A DNA stretch of 42,271 nucleotides from the NCBI RefSeq assembly GCF_002898515.1, contig NZ_PPFX01000034.1:1-42271 (forward strand), given 5' to 3'. The stretch is from Geothermobacter hydrogeniphilus. Lineage in GTDB: Bacteria; Desulfobacterota; Desulfuromonadia; Desulfuromonadales; Geothermobacteraceae. Numbering within the stretch: position 1 is the first letter of the stretch; every line of letters starts with the position of its first letter. Made by a program: the position numbers and the translations under genes. Below the pieces are notes generated by a model. It did not search any database. It saw only the letters and a list, made by a program, of their open reading frames with translations, and was not told the DNA's origin. Below are positions 8,329 through 20,312 of the stretch, in pieces.

Positions 8329-10794
8329 ATGTTAAGGATATCCGGCTTCTGCCTGTTGTTTCTGCTGTTGGCGGGACCACCCCTTCCGGCTGTCGAAATC
8401 GCCCCCTCGTCCCTCGCCGAAAAAACCATTCAACGCTATCGGCAGGCCCTCACGGTCGATCCGGACAATCTGTCGCTGCACTATTATCTGGGAGTCTCCC
8501 TGCTGATCGAAGGACGCGACCGGGATGCGATTACGGAATTCCGCTCCGCCTATCCCGGGTTCTCCGATTCGGTTGAGGCAAATTATAATTTCGCCCTCGC
8601 CCATACCCGCCTCGGCGACGCCGACAGTGCCCTGCTCTATCTCGAACGCGCCGAAGACCTCGGGGCGGCAAAGCAACCCGACCTCTTCCCGCTGACCAAC
8701 CTCTACTTCAATCTCGCTCTTATCTACATCGACACCGATCAACCCGCGGACGCGATCCGCCTGCTGCACCGCATCATCACCCGTGCGGAAAACACGACCG
8801 AGGCGCGCCGGCTGCTCGGCGACCTCTATCTCGGACAGGGGCAGCCGGACAAGGCCGCCGAACAATGGCAGAACGTTCTGAAGGAACAGCCCGATGACAA
8901 CATTGCCCGCACCGCCCTCTACAGTATCCGTTTCAACAAAGGGCTCAAGGCCCTGGGAACAAAACAGCCTGACGCCGCCCGCCAATTCTTTCTCCAGGCC
9001 CGGAAACTCGAACCCGACAGTGCCCTGTGCGGCTACTATCTCGGCTATCTCGCCTACCAGCGCCAGGACTACCCGGCCGCCATCGACCTGTTAACCCGTT
9101 CCGCGGCAACGATCCCGGACGATATGCAGAGCAGCCTGACCGCCATGGTCTATAACAGCGCGGCCGCCCTGCTGGATGCCGGGGAACCTGAAAAAGCGCG
9201 GCCGGCAGCCGATTTCCTGGGCCGGTCGCCCGATACCGAAACCCAGGCCCACTACCTGACCGGCAATATCCACCTGGCCCTGAAACAGTATCCACAGGCC
9301 CGCGAACAGTACCTGCAGGTCCTCGAACATGACCCGACCCATGTCGGCGCCAATCTCAACCTGCAGAAAGCCGACCAGGGCGCCTCGGAAACTTACTTCC
9401 AGCAGGGCCGCGCGCTGTATCGTCAGGGGAACCTGCCGGAGGCGATCAGGAAACTGGAAGCCGCCCTGCGCATCAATCCGGGACACGGCATGGCCCGCTC
9501 CTACCTCGACCAGAGCCGTCAGGACCTGCAAAAGGAAAGTTCGCGCCGGTTTGCCGCCGGGCAGGAGGCCCTGCAGGCCGGTCATCCGCGACAGGCCCTG
9601 GAAACCATCCGGCAAGGACTCAATCTGACGCCGGCAAATGAAGCCGGTCTGAAACTTGAGCAACAGGCGCTGGCTGCACTGGACAAACAGATCAGAACCC
9701 TGCTGGCTGATGCGGCCAGCCTGAAACAGGCCGGGTCGGACCGTGAAGCGGGCGATATTTACCGTCAGGTGCTGCAACTCGAACCGGACAATACCGCAGC
9801 CCGCCGGGGGATGGCTGACCTGGAGCAACAACGTAAGATCGAAGTGGACAACCTGATTGACAAAGGAGAGCGGGCGCTTGAGGACGGACGGCTGAGTGAG
9901 GCCCGTCGTGTTTACCGACAGGCCCTGACCATCTCCCCGCAGAACCGGACTGCCAATGCCGGCCTCGAACGCACCGAAGCGCTGGTCAGTTCACTGGTCT
10001 CCGAGGAACTGCACTGGGCCAGGCGAGCCCGCCAGGCGGGACAATTTTCAGTGGCGCACCGCCATTACCGGAAAGCCCTGCAGCTCAAACCGAACCCGCA
10101 GTTGAAGGCAGAATTGGCCGAGATGAAAAAAACGGCAGACCGGAAGGTCGGCAAACTGCTGAAAGCCGCCCATGCCGCAAGTGAGGCCGGTCAACTGAAC
10201 AAGGCCCGCACCCTGCTCGCCAAAGCCGAAGCAGTGGCCCCGAACGACAGGACCATCGCCGATCGGCGCCGGGAGCTGGAAACCGATATCGCGTTACGTG
10301 TCCGCAGAAACCTGGCAACCGCCAGCGCGCAGAATTTAGCCGGCCAATACCAGGCCGCGTTGACCAGCTACCGCCGGGTGCTGGATCTCGACCCGGGCAA
10401 CCCGCAGGCGGTCTCCGGACTCAAGCAGAGCCGCAAGGCTCTCGCCGGACAGCTCCGCGAGCTGGTCGCCAAAGCCACCCGTGCCATTGATCAGGGCGAC
10501 TACATGACCGCCGCCAGGGCCCTGGAAAAAGCCCGCGGCATTGACCCCTACGACACCGCCGCCGGGAAACAGCTGCAGCGGCTGAAAACGATTCGGAAAG
10601 AGGGGCTGGAACCGGAAGATGCCCAGCAACTCTATCTGGAAGGCATCGAACTTTATACCAGCGGCCACTACCGGGATGCCATCACCCGCTGGCAACAGGT
10701 CCTGACCCTGCAGCCGCAACATGAAAAAGCCCGTCTCAATATCGAAAAAGCCGAGCGCAAGCTGGCCCAGCTCAAGGCGTTCAGCAATGGCTGA
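8329..10794 (+). CDS. Large exported tetratricopeptide-repeat protein
   Basis: An 821-aa protein with an N-terminal signal sequence (MLRISGFCLLFLLLAG followed by PPLPAVE), then more than ten TPR-type helical hairpins across almost the whole length. Repeats carry the usual Leu/Gly/Ala/Pro pattern, for example ALQLKPNPQ and VLDLDPGNPQ. Segments around 430-700 are more charged and may be coiled coil. TPR arrays are protein-interaction scaffolds, and no enzymatic domain is visible. The ATG at 8329 lies 2 bp after the REC-GGDEF stop and has no clear SD, so translation is probably coupled. It overlaps the adenylate cyclase gene by 8 bp. The context suggests a periplasmic partner or sensor for the membrane cyclase, but this is inference. 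Confidence 0.85.
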   Translation: MLRISGFCLLFLLLAGPPLPAVEIAPSSLAEKTIQRYRQALTVDPDNLSLHYYLGVSLLIEGRDRDAITEFRSAYPGFSDSVEANYNFALAHTRLGDADSALLYLERAEDLGAAKQPDLFPLTNLYFNLALIYIDTDQPADAIRLLHRIITRAENTTEARRLLGDLYLGQGQPDKAAEQWQNVLKEQPDDNIARTALYSIRFNKGLKALGTKQPDAARQFFLQARKLEPDSALCGYYLGYLAYQRQDYPAAIDLLTRSAATIPDDMQSSLTAMVYNSAAALLDAGEPEKARPAADFLGRSPDTETQAHYLTGNIHLALKQYPQAREQYLQVLEHDPTHVGANLNLQKADQGASETYFQQGRALYRQGNLPEAIRKLEAALRINPGHGMARSYLDQSRQDLQKESSRRFAAGQEALQAGHPRQALETIRQGLNLTPANEAGLKLEQQALAALDKQIRTLLADAASLKQAGSDREAGDIYRQVLQLEPDNTAARRGMADLEQQRKIEVDNLIDKGERALEDGRLSEARRVYRQALTISPQNRTANAGLERTEALVSSLVSEELHWARRARQAGQFSVAHRHYRKALQLKPNPQLKAELAEMKKTADRKVGKLLKAAHAASEAGQLNKARTLLAKAEAVAPNDRTIADRRRELETDIALRVRRNLATASAQNLAGQYQAALTSYRRVLDLDPGNPQAVSGLKQSRKALAGQLRELVAKATRAIDQGDYMTAARALEKARGIDPYDTAAGKQLQRLKTIRKEGLEPEDAQQLYLEGIELYTSGHYRDAITRWQQVLTLQPQHEKARLNIEKAERKLAQLKAFSNG

Positions 10795-12214
10795 TACCGG
10801 TCTTTTCGCCAGTCTGCGTTTCAAGTTCGCCCTGCTGCTGGCACTTTTCGGCGGCTTGCTGATGCTGTCCGTGGTCGTGCTGCTGGAACAGAATATCCGT
10901 CACTCCCTCTACCGTGAAAACATCGACAAAGGACTCGGCATTGCCCGGGCGATTGCCTTCAATGCCGAAGACCCGCTGCTGACCGGAGATGACCTGTATC
11001 TCTTTTCGGCGGTCAAAAATGCCCGCAAGGCTCCCGGTATCGATTACGCGCTGGTGGTCGACCTCAAAGGGAAAATCCGCGCCGCCGATGACGTGGGCAG
11101 GGTCGGCAGAAACTTCACGTCCAGCCCTCGAAATGAAGTTGTCAAACAGGGCGAACGCTACCGGGTCATCCGTATTATCGGCAGCAGAGATGCCGTTCTT
11201 GACCTGCAGGTTCCGGTCTACTCGGTGGCAGAAACCCCGGTGCTGCTGGGGGAGATACACCTCGGCTTGTCTGAAACCCCCATCCGCAATGAAATCCTCG
11301 CCATGCGTTACCGAATGGCGCTGCTGGCCCTGGTGGCACTCTTTGCCGGTTCAATCGCCGCCTTTATTCTCGCCGGATTTTCCATTCGCCCGGTACTGGC
11401 CCTGGTCAAGGGGGTTAAGGCCATCGGCGAAGGGAATCTCGATCAGCACATTGACCTGAAGCGGCGTGACGAAATCGGCGTTCTGACCACGGCGTTCAAC
11501 GACATGGCCGCCAGCCTGCGGGAAAAAGAGTTCATCAAGAACACCTTTGAACGCTACCTCAGCAAGCCCCTGACCAAGATCATTCTCGAACATCGGGATG
11601 ACATCAAGCTCGGCGGGGAAGAAAAAGAGGTCAGCATCCTCTTTTCAGATATCCGCCGCTTCACCACTCTTGCCGAACGGCTCCCGCCGGCACAGATTCT
11701 CGAATTGCTGAACGCCTACTTCACCACCATGATCGACATCGTCGTCGACAACGAAGGCATGGTCGACAAACTGATGGGCGACTCGGTCATGGCCCTGTTC
11801 GGAGCTCCGATCAGCCTCGGCAACGATCCGCTGAGGGCGGTGCAGTGCGCCCTCGACATGCAGCGCGCGGTCATCGATTTCAACCGCGCGCAGACGGAAA
11901 AGGGGTTGCCGGCCCTGGAAATGGGTATCGGCATCAATACCGGCCCGGTGGTCGCCGGCAACATCGGCTCGGCCCGGCGAATGGAATATACGGTCATCGG
12001 GGACAACGTCAATGTCGCCGCCCGCCTGCAGGGATTGGCAGGGCCCGGTGAAATCCTCATCTCGGCCGCGACCTGGGAGAGGGTACGGGACCAGGTGGAG
12101 GCAACCGCCATGCCGCCGATGACCTTGAAAGGCAAGGAACACCCGGTTGATGTCTACCGTGTCGACGGCCTGCGATTTACCGCCGAGGACGAAACCGGTT
12201 GCGACAGAGCTTAG
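10787..12214 (+). CDS. Membrane-bound class III adenylate cyclase (sensor - HAMP - cyclase)
   Basis: A 475-aa enzyme predicted to make cAMP from ATP. Layout: TM1 (about 12-32), a periplasmic single-Cache-like sensor (about 33-165), TM2 (about 170-195), HAMP (about 195-250) and a CHD cyclase domain (about 280-465). Metal-binding Asp288 (FSDIRRFT) and Asp332 (MGDSVMALFG) are present. The purine-selecting pair is Lys328/Thr402 (VDKLMGD, EYTVIGDNVNVAARL), the combination expected for adenylate rather than guanylate cyclase. The transition-state Asn and Arg lie in the NVNVAAR segment. The ATG at 10787 overlaps the TPR gene by 8 bp, which is why this start is preferred over an upstream in-frame codon. 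Confidence 0.9.
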   Translation: MADTGLFASLRFKFALLLALFGGLLMLSVVVLLEQNIRHSLYRENIDKGLGIARAIAFNAEDPLLTGDDLYLFSAVKNARKAPGIDYALVVDLKGKIRAADDVGRVGRNFTSSPRNEVVKQGERYRVIRIIGSRDAVLDLQVPVYSVAETPVLLGEIHLGLSETPIRNEILAMRYRMALLALVALFAGSIAAFILAGFSIRPVLALVKGVKAIGEGNLDQHIDLKRRDEIGVLTTAFNDMAASLREKEFIKNTFERYLSKPLTKIILEHRDDIKLGGEEKEVSILFSDIRRFTTLAERLPPAQILELLNAYFTTMIDIVVDNEGMVDKLMGDSVMALFGAPISLGNDPLRAVQCALDMQRAVIDFNRAQTEKGLPALEMGIGINTGPVVAGNIGSARRMEYTVIGDNVNVAARLQGLAGPGEILISAATWERVRDQVEATAMPPMTLKGKEHPVDVYRVDGLRFTAEDETGCDRA

Positions 12215-12224
12215 CCGACAGCCT

Positions 12225-12248
12225 TGATGCTTTTTTGCGAAAGCATCA
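12225..12248 (+). terminator. Hairpin after the adenylate cyclase gene
   Basis: A 9-bp perfect stem (TGATGCTTT at 12225-12233 with 12240-12248, 6-nt loop) begins 11 bp after the cyclase stop. It lacks a following U tract, so it may be an imperfect terminator or an mRNA 3'-end stabiliser. Confidence 0.4.
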
Positions 12249-12251
12249 GAC

Positions 12252-12280
12252 TTGACAAGCAGCCCGGCTGCGACGATGAT
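12252..12280 (+). promoter_or_regulatory. Candidate hisS promoter
   Basis: TTGACA (12252-12257), a 17-bp spacer and GATGAT (12275-12280) give a plausible sigma-70 promoter about 85 bp upstream of hisS. Confidence 0.5.
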
Positions 12281-12289
12281 AGTGCCCCG

Positions 12290-12318
12290 CCGCCCGCCAC
12301 CAGGCGGGCGGCCTGTTT
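12290..12318 (+). promoter_or_regulatory. GC-rich hairpin in the hisS leader (possible attenuator)
   Basis: CCGCCCGCC (12290-12298), loop ACCA, GGCGGGCGG (12303-12311), followed by CCTGTTTTC. The stem is very stable and the short U-rich tail makes it terminator-like. It sits downstream of the candidate hisS promoter and could act as an attenuator. It could equally be the real terminator of the upstream operon, with hisS started from elsewhere. Confidence 0.45.
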
Positions 12319-12365
12319 TCAGCCTGATTCAGGCTCAGGTCCATCCGCTCAGCAAGGAGAACCAC

Positions 12366-13613
12366 GTGAGTATCACAGGCGTCAAAGGGATGAATGATAT
12401 CCTGCCTGCCGACAGCCCGGTCTGGCAGGAACTGGAAGAGACGGCCCGCAGGGTTTTTTCCACTTACGGGTTCCGTGAAATTCGTGTGCCGGTGGTTGAA
12501 AAAACTGAACTCTTTTGCCGTTCCATCGGCGAAGCCACCGATATTGTCGAAAAGGAAATGTACACCTTCACCGACAAGGGGGGGCATTCGCTGACCCTGC
12601 GTCCGGAGGGCACGGCGCCGGTCATGCGCGCCTTTATCCAACACAAGCTGCATGCCGCCGACCCGATCGCCAAGCTTTACTATTGCGGCCCCATGTTCCG
12701 TCACGAACGTCCGCAAAAAGGGCGCTACCGCCAGTTTCACCAGATCGGCGCCGAGGTCATCGGTGTCGACGATCCGAAAATCGATGCCCAGCTGCTGGCC
12801 ATGCTGGTGAATTATTTCGATGAAGTCAGCATCGATGACGTTGAGCTGCAGATCAACTCACTCGGCTGTCCCGAATGCCGACCCGGCTACCGCCAGGCCC
12901 TGGTCACGTTCATCGAACAACGACTCGACAGTCTGTGTGACGATTGTCGTCGTCGCTATCGCAACAACCCGCTGCGGACCCTTGACTGCAAGGTTCCCGG
13001 CTGTCGCCAGGCAACCCTCGACGCACCCTCGGTGCTCGATCACCTCTGCGGCGGGTGCGAGGACCATTTCGCCCGGGTCCGCCGCTACCTGAAAAATCTG
13101 CGGCTGCCGTTTGCCGTCAACCCGCGCATGGTCCGCGGTCTTGATTACTACTGCAAAACCACCTTCGAGCTGCTGACCAACCGCCTCGGCTCCCAGAGCG
13201 CTGTTGCCGCCGGAGGACGCTATGACGGGCTGATCAGGCAACTCGGCGGCCCCGACCTGCCAGGTATCGGCTTCGCCATGGGACTTGAGCGCCTGGTGCT
13301 GCTCAAGGAGACTGCCGACCGGGAGCATCCCGCTCCCGCCCTGTTCATCGCCGGACTCGGCGAAGCGGCGGCCGACGAGGCTTTCCGGCTGATGTCGCTT
13401 ATGCAGCGTTCCGGAATCGAAGTGGAAATGGATTACCAGGGCCGCAGTCTCAAGGCCCAGTTGCGCCGGGCCGACAAACTCGGAGCAGCGCAAGTGCTGA
13501 TTATCGGCGAGGATGAGCTGGCCCGCGGCAGCGCCCAGTTGCGCACCATGGCCGACGGCAGCCAGCAGGAGGTTCGTCTCGACATCGATACCCTGCGGAC
13601 ACTTTTCACCTGA
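12366..13613 (+). CDS. hisS: Histidyl-tRNA synthetase
   Basis: Class II aminoacyl-tRNA synthetase charging tRNA-His. The GTG at 12366 is preceded by AAGGAGA (12354-12360) and gives 415 aa beginning VSITGVKGMNDILP, the usual HisRS N-terminus. The longer in-frame upstream extension has no SD. Motif 2 (MFRHERPQKGRYRQFHQ) and the His-specific VRGLDYY are present, and the C-terminal anticodon-binding domain occupies about 320-415. The insertion domain (about 165-245) contains paired cysteines CPEC, CDDC, CKVPGC and CGGC. Many bacterial HisRS proteins have a cysteine-rich insert of this kind, which is probably metal-binding. Confidence 0.97.
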   Translation: MSITGVKGMNDILPADSPVWQELEETARRVFSTYGFREIRVPVVEKTELFCRSIGEATDIVEKEMYTFTDKGGHSLTLRPEGTAPVMRAFIQHKLHAADPIAKLYYCGPMFRHERPQKGRYRQFHQIGAEVIGVDDPKIDAQLLAMLVNYFDEVSIDDVELQINSLGCPECRPGYRQALVTFIEQRLDSLCDDCRRRYRNNPLRTLDCKVPGCRQATLDAPSVLDHLCGGCEDHFARVRRYLKNLRLPFAVNPRMVRGLDYYCKTTFELLTNRLGSQSAVAAGGRYDGLIRQLGGPDLPGIGFAMGLERLVLLKETADREHPAPALFIAGLGEAAADEAFRLMSLMQRSGIEVEMDYQGRSLKAQLRRADKLGAAQVLIIGEDELARGSAQLRTMADGSQQEVRLDIDTLRTLFT

Positions 13614-13666
13614 CAGGTCGATGAAAAACGTCCATCTGCGGCGTTGCCCTCGTCCTGCCATTGGTC

Positions 13667-13696
13667 TTGACGCCCTGAACGGGCATTTTTTATAAT
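13667..13696 (+). promoter_or_regulatory. aspS promoter
   Basis: TTGACG (13667-13672), an 18-bp spacer and a consensus TATAAT (13691-13696). The implied transcript starts near 13703 and has a leader of about 55 nt containing a small GCCC-GCAA-GGGC hairpin. This is one of the strongest-looking promoters in the window. Confidence 0.75.
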
Positions 13697-13758
13697 GAGT
13701 AATTCGCCCGCAAGGGCGGCTGCACCCAACATATCGACTCTTTCGGAGGACATATTCC

Positions 13759-15549
13759 GTGAACGACACTCTTGGCAGCTGGAAACGCACCCATTACTGC
13801 GGCGACCTGCGCGCCGATCATATCGGCGACAAGGTCTGCATCATGGGCTGGGTGCAGCGCCGCCGCGACCACGGCGGGCTGATCTTCATCGACCTTCGCG
13901 ACCGGACCGGCATCGTCCAGCTGGCCCTCGACCCGGATCGCGACCCGGAAGCGCACACCAAGGCTGACCGGGTCCGCAATGAATGGGTTATCGCCGCCAT
14001 CGGCACCGTCTCTCATCGTCCGGAAGGGACGGTCAACCCGAAGATGAAGACCGGCGAGGTCGAAATCGAGATTTCCGAACTGCGCATCCTCAACCAGGCC
14101 AAGACCCCGCCTTTCATGCTCGATGAATATACCGATGTCGCCGAGAACCTGCGACTGAAGTATCGTTATCTTGATCTGCGCCGACCAACGGTGCAGCGCT
14201 GCCTGATGATGCGCCACCAGGTCACCCGCACGGTGCGCAACTACCTCGACGAACAGGGGTTTCTTGACATTGAAACCCCGGTACTGACCAAGAGTACTCC
14301 GGAGGGCGCCCGCGACTACCTGGTGCCGAGCCGGGTCAGTCCCGGTCAGTTCTATGCCCTGCCGCAGTCTCCGCAATTGTTCAAACAGCTGCTGATGGTG
14401 TCCGGTTTCGACCGTTACGCCCAGATTGTAAAATGCTTCCGTGACGAGGATTTGCGCGCCGACCGGCAGCCGGAGTTCACCCAGATCGACTGCGAGATGA
14501 GTTTTGTCGACCGCGACGACGTGATGGACATTATGGAAGCCATGATCGCCCGTGTCTTCAAGGAAACGATCAACGTCGAACTGAGCCTGCCGATGCCGCG
14601 CATGGCCTACGCTGAGGCGATCGACCGCTACGGCGTCGACAACCCCGACCTGCGCTTCGACCTCGAACTGGTCGAAATCACCGACATCGTCCGGGGCTGC
14701 GGGTTCAAGGTCTTCGCCGACGTGGCCGGCAGCGGCGGCATGGTCAAGGCGATCAATGTCAAGGGCGGCTCCGGCCTGTCACGCAAGGAACTGGATGATC
14801 TGACCGGATTCGTTGCCAATTACGGTGCCAAGGGCCTGGCCTGGGTGAAGATGACCGCCGACGGCTGGCAGTCGCCGATCGCCAAGTTCTTCCAGCCCGA
14901 GGAACTGCGGGCAATCGAGCAGGCTCTCGGTGCCGCCGAAGGCGACCTGCTGCTGTTCGTCGCCGACAAACCGGCCACCACCAACCAGGCTCTCGGCCGC
15001 CTGCGTCAGCACCTGGGACAGAAACTGGACCTGGTCAAAAAGGGCGACTTCCGTTTCGTCTGGATTACCGATTTTCCCCTGCTCGAATGGGACGAAGAGC
15101 AGAAGCGCCATGTTGCCGTCCACCATCCTTTCACCGCGCCGCTCGATGAGGACATCCCGCTGCTCGACAGCGATCCGGGAAAGGTCCGGGCCAAGGCCTA
15201 CGATCTGGTTCTGAACGGCAGCGAAATCGGCGGCGGATCGATCCGTATCCACGATCAGGCGATCCAGCAGCGCATGTTCAACCTGCTCGGTATCGATGAC
15301 GAAGAGGCGCAGCTCAAATTCGGTTTCCTGCTCGACGCGCTCAGCTACGGAGCTCCCCCGCACGGCGGCATCGCCTTCGGCCTTGACCGGCTGACCATGA
15401 TCCTCGCCGGCACCGACTCGATCCGCGACGTGATTGCCTTCCCGAAAACCCAGAAGGCAACCTGCCTGCTGTCAGAGGCCCCCGGAGAAGTCGACCCGGT
15501 CCAGCTGCGCGACCTCGGCATCCGGCTGGCGGCGCGCGCTAAATCCTGA
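13759..15549 (+). CDS. aspS: Aspartyl-tRNA synthetase (predicted non-discriminating)
   Basis: 596 aa, typical for bacterial AspRS: OB-fold anticodon-binding domain (1-110), class II catalytic core interrupted by the GAD insertion (about 280-420), motif 2 ([18 protein letters not shown]) and motif 3 ([10 protein letters not shown]). The GTG at 13759 follows CGGAGGA (13744-13750). His38 in RRRDHGG and Gly90 in RPEGT occupy positions that, in Pseudomonas AspRS, are reported to relax tRNA recognition so that Asp is also loaded on tRNA-Asn. Such an enzyme would need GatCAB, not seen here. The role in Asn-tRNA formation is therefore an inference. Confidence 0.96.
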   Translation: MNDTLGSWKRTHYCGDLRADHIGDKVCIMGWVQRRRDHGGLIFIDLRDRTGIVQLALDPDRDPEAHTKADRVRNEWVIAAIGTVSHRPEGTVNPKMKTGEVEIEISELRILNQAKTPPFMLDEYTDVAENLRLKYRYLDLRRPTVQRCLMMRHQVTRTVRNYLDEQGFLDIETPVLTKSTPEGARDYLVPSRVSPGQFYALPQSPQLFKQLLMVSGFDRYAQIVKCFRDEDLRADRQPEFTQIDCEMSFVDRDDVMDIMEAMIARVFKETINVELSLPMPRMAYAEAIDRYGVDNPDLRFDLELVEITDIVRGCGFKVFADVAGSGGMVKAINVKGGSGLSRKELDDLTGFVANYGAKGLAWVKMTADGWQSPIAKFFQPEELRAIEQALGAAEGDLLLFVADKPATTNQALGRLRQHLGQKLDLVKKGDFRFVWITDFPLLEWDEEQKRHVAVHHPFTAPLDEDIPLLDSDPGKVRAKAYDLVLNGSEIGGGSIRIHDQAIQQRMFNLLGIDDEEAQLKFGFLLDALSYGAPPHGGIAFGLDRLTMILAGTDSIRDVIAFPKTQKATCLLSEAPGEVDPVQLRDLGIRLAARAKS

Positions 15550-15557
15550 ACCATGCG

Positions 15558-15585
15558 GCGTCCCCCTCTCCCGGCGGGGGGACGC
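15558..15585 (+). terminator. Terminator of aspS
   Basis: A 9-bp stem (GCGTCCCCC at 15558-15566 with GGGGGACGC at 15577-15585) starts 9 bp after the aspS stop and is followed by TTCCTC. The stem is strong and the U tract short. Confidence 0.65.
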
Positions 15586-15605
15586 TTCCTCATCACCGGC
15601 TGACA

Positions 15606-16298
15606 ATGCCCATGCTGCGACCACTTCGAAAGCTGCTGCCCGCAATCGTATCCCTGATCATCCTGCTGGCGGGGTGCGCCAAGCCGCCGCAGGCGGAACT
15701 GGCAGCCGCCCGCCAGGCTGTCGCCAGGGCCTATGCCGCCGGCGCGATGGAACTGGCCGGGGATGACTACCAGGCGGCCCGCGCGGCGTTGCGCAATGCT
15801 GAACGACTCAGCGATCGAGGTGAATACAAAGCGGCCCGTGATATTCTTTCGACGGCAGAAGCGCAGGCAAAACTGGCGGCCGCAACGGCAAGGGAGAAAC
15901 GTGCCCACATTGAACGGGAACGCCTGAAAAAGAAACAGCTTGAGGAACTGCGTCGCCAACGGGAACTCGCGGCGCAGAAAAAGAAACACCGTCGGGCCGC
16001 CAAAACGAAGCCGAAACCCAAACCGGAGCCGCCCGCCCCCGTCAACCACTATACGGTCAAAGCCGGCGAAACCCTGTGGCAGATCGCCGCCCGACCCGAA
16101 GTCTATAACGACGAACTGCTCTGGCCCCTGCTCTACAAATCGAACCGCGACCAGATCACGGACCCGCGCAAAATCTATACGGGCCAGGAATTGATCGTTC
16201 CCCGCAAACTCACCACCGACGACAAGAACGCGGCGCGGGCGGAAGCCCGTACCAGCGGCATTTATCCCCTGCCCGGGAAACTGGCTCCAACCAACTGA
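15606..16298 (+). CDS. LysM-domain lipoprotein (DUF4398-like helical region)
   Basis: 230 aa. A type II signal peptide with lipobox LLAGC (Cys24) predicts a lipid-anchored envelope protein. Residues about 30-145 are helical and strongly charged (Ala/Lys/Arg/Glu, coiled-coil-like), matching the DUF4398 region often found before LysM. A Lys/Pro-rich linker follows. Residues about 148-200 are a LysM peptidoglycan-binding domain (HYTVKAGETLWQIA through YTGQELIVPR). The protein may link the outer membrane to peptidoglycan. There is no good SD. ATG 15606 and ATG 15612 are both possible starts. It is probably a single gene between the aspS terminator and icd. Confidence 0.85.
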   Translation: MPMLRPLRKLLPAIVSLIILLAGCAKPPQAELAAARQAVARAYAAGAMELAGDDYQAARAALRNAERLSDRGEYKAARDILSTAEAQAKLAAATAREKRAHIERERLKKKQLEELRRQRELAAQKKKHRRAAKTKPKPKPEPPAPVNHYTVKAGETLWQIAARPEVYNDELLWPLLYKSNRDQITDPRKIYTGQELIVPRKLTTDDKNAARAEARTSGIYPLPGKLAPTN

Positions 16299-16309
16299 CT
16301 TCCCTAAGA

Positions 16310-16387
16310 AGCCCCCTTTTCACCGCTCCGAGCGACCGTCGCCGAAGCTTCCTCCGAAATGCCGTTTGAGGTAGTGACGCGGGGGCT
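16310..16387 (+). other. Region between the LysM gene and the icd promoter
   Basis: No convincing ORF is visible. AGCCCCC (16310-16316) and GGGGGCT (16381-16387) could pair over 64 nt, and the first arm is followed by TTTT. The pairing is weak support for a terminator or a larger structured RNA, and the stretch is otherwise featureless. Confidence 0.2.
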
Positions 16388-16396
16388 GATTTCCCC

Positions 16397-19865
<3,469 letters not shown>

Positions 19866-19887
19866 TGCCCTGTTGACGTTGAAAACC

Positions 19888-19929
19888 GCAAAGAAGGGCA
19901 ATGGTTACATTGCCCTTCTTTGCTTTTCC
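19888..19929 (+). terminator. Rho-independent terminator of mdh
   Basis: A perfect 16-bp stem (19888-19903 with 19908-19923, loop GTTA) followed by TTTTCC, 22 bp after the mdh stop. It separates mdh from the kor operon. Confidence 0.9.
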
Positions 19930-20004
19930 GCGCGGAGAAATTTCAATCAGGCTGTAACAACCCTTCAATCTGCCTGAAAAGCGGCATAACGCAGACACTA
20001 TTTC

Positions 20005-20034
20005 TTGTTTCAAATCCGCCGTTTGTGGTACCAT
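20005..20034 (+). promoter_or_regulatory. Weak candidate promoter of korDABC
   Basis: TTGTTT (20005-20010), an 18-bp spacer and TACCAT (20029-20034). The match is modest. A promoter must lie between the mdh terminator and korD, and this is the best candidate. The GTATAC dyad of the other TCA promoters is absent. Confidence 0.35.
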
Positions 20035-20089
20035 TCCGCCGTTTTGACCCGCTCCGCCGGAGCCATCTACAAAAAGGAGACAGACAGGA

Positions 20090-20290
20090 ATGAGCAAGGC
20101 CAAAGGTAAGCTCGAGGTCATCGAGAAATATTGCAAAGGCTGCAGCATCTGCGTGGAGTTCTGCCCCACCAAGGTCTTGGCCATGGACGCCTTTACCGTC
20201 AAGGTGGCCAATCCGGATGCCTGCATCGCCTGCATGCAGTGCGAACTGCGCTGCCCGGATTTCGCTATCAAAGTCGAAAAAATTGCCTAA
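20090..20290 (+). CDS. korD: 2-oxoglutarate:ferredoxin oxidoreductase, ferredoxin-type delta subunit
   Basis: A 66-aa protein with two 4Fe-4S binding motifs (CKGCSICVEFCP at 16-27 and CIACMQCELRCP at 45-56), the delta subunit that passes electrons out of the KorAB catalytic core. The SD AAGGAG (20072-20077) precedes ATG 20090. First gene of the operon. korA starts 22 bp downstream. Confidence 0.95.
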   Translation: MSKAKGKLEVIEKYCKGCSICVEFCPTKVLAMDAFTVKVANPDACIACMQCELRCPDFAIKVEKIA

Positions 20291-20312
20291 CCACTAGAGG
20301 AGGTTTCGACCA

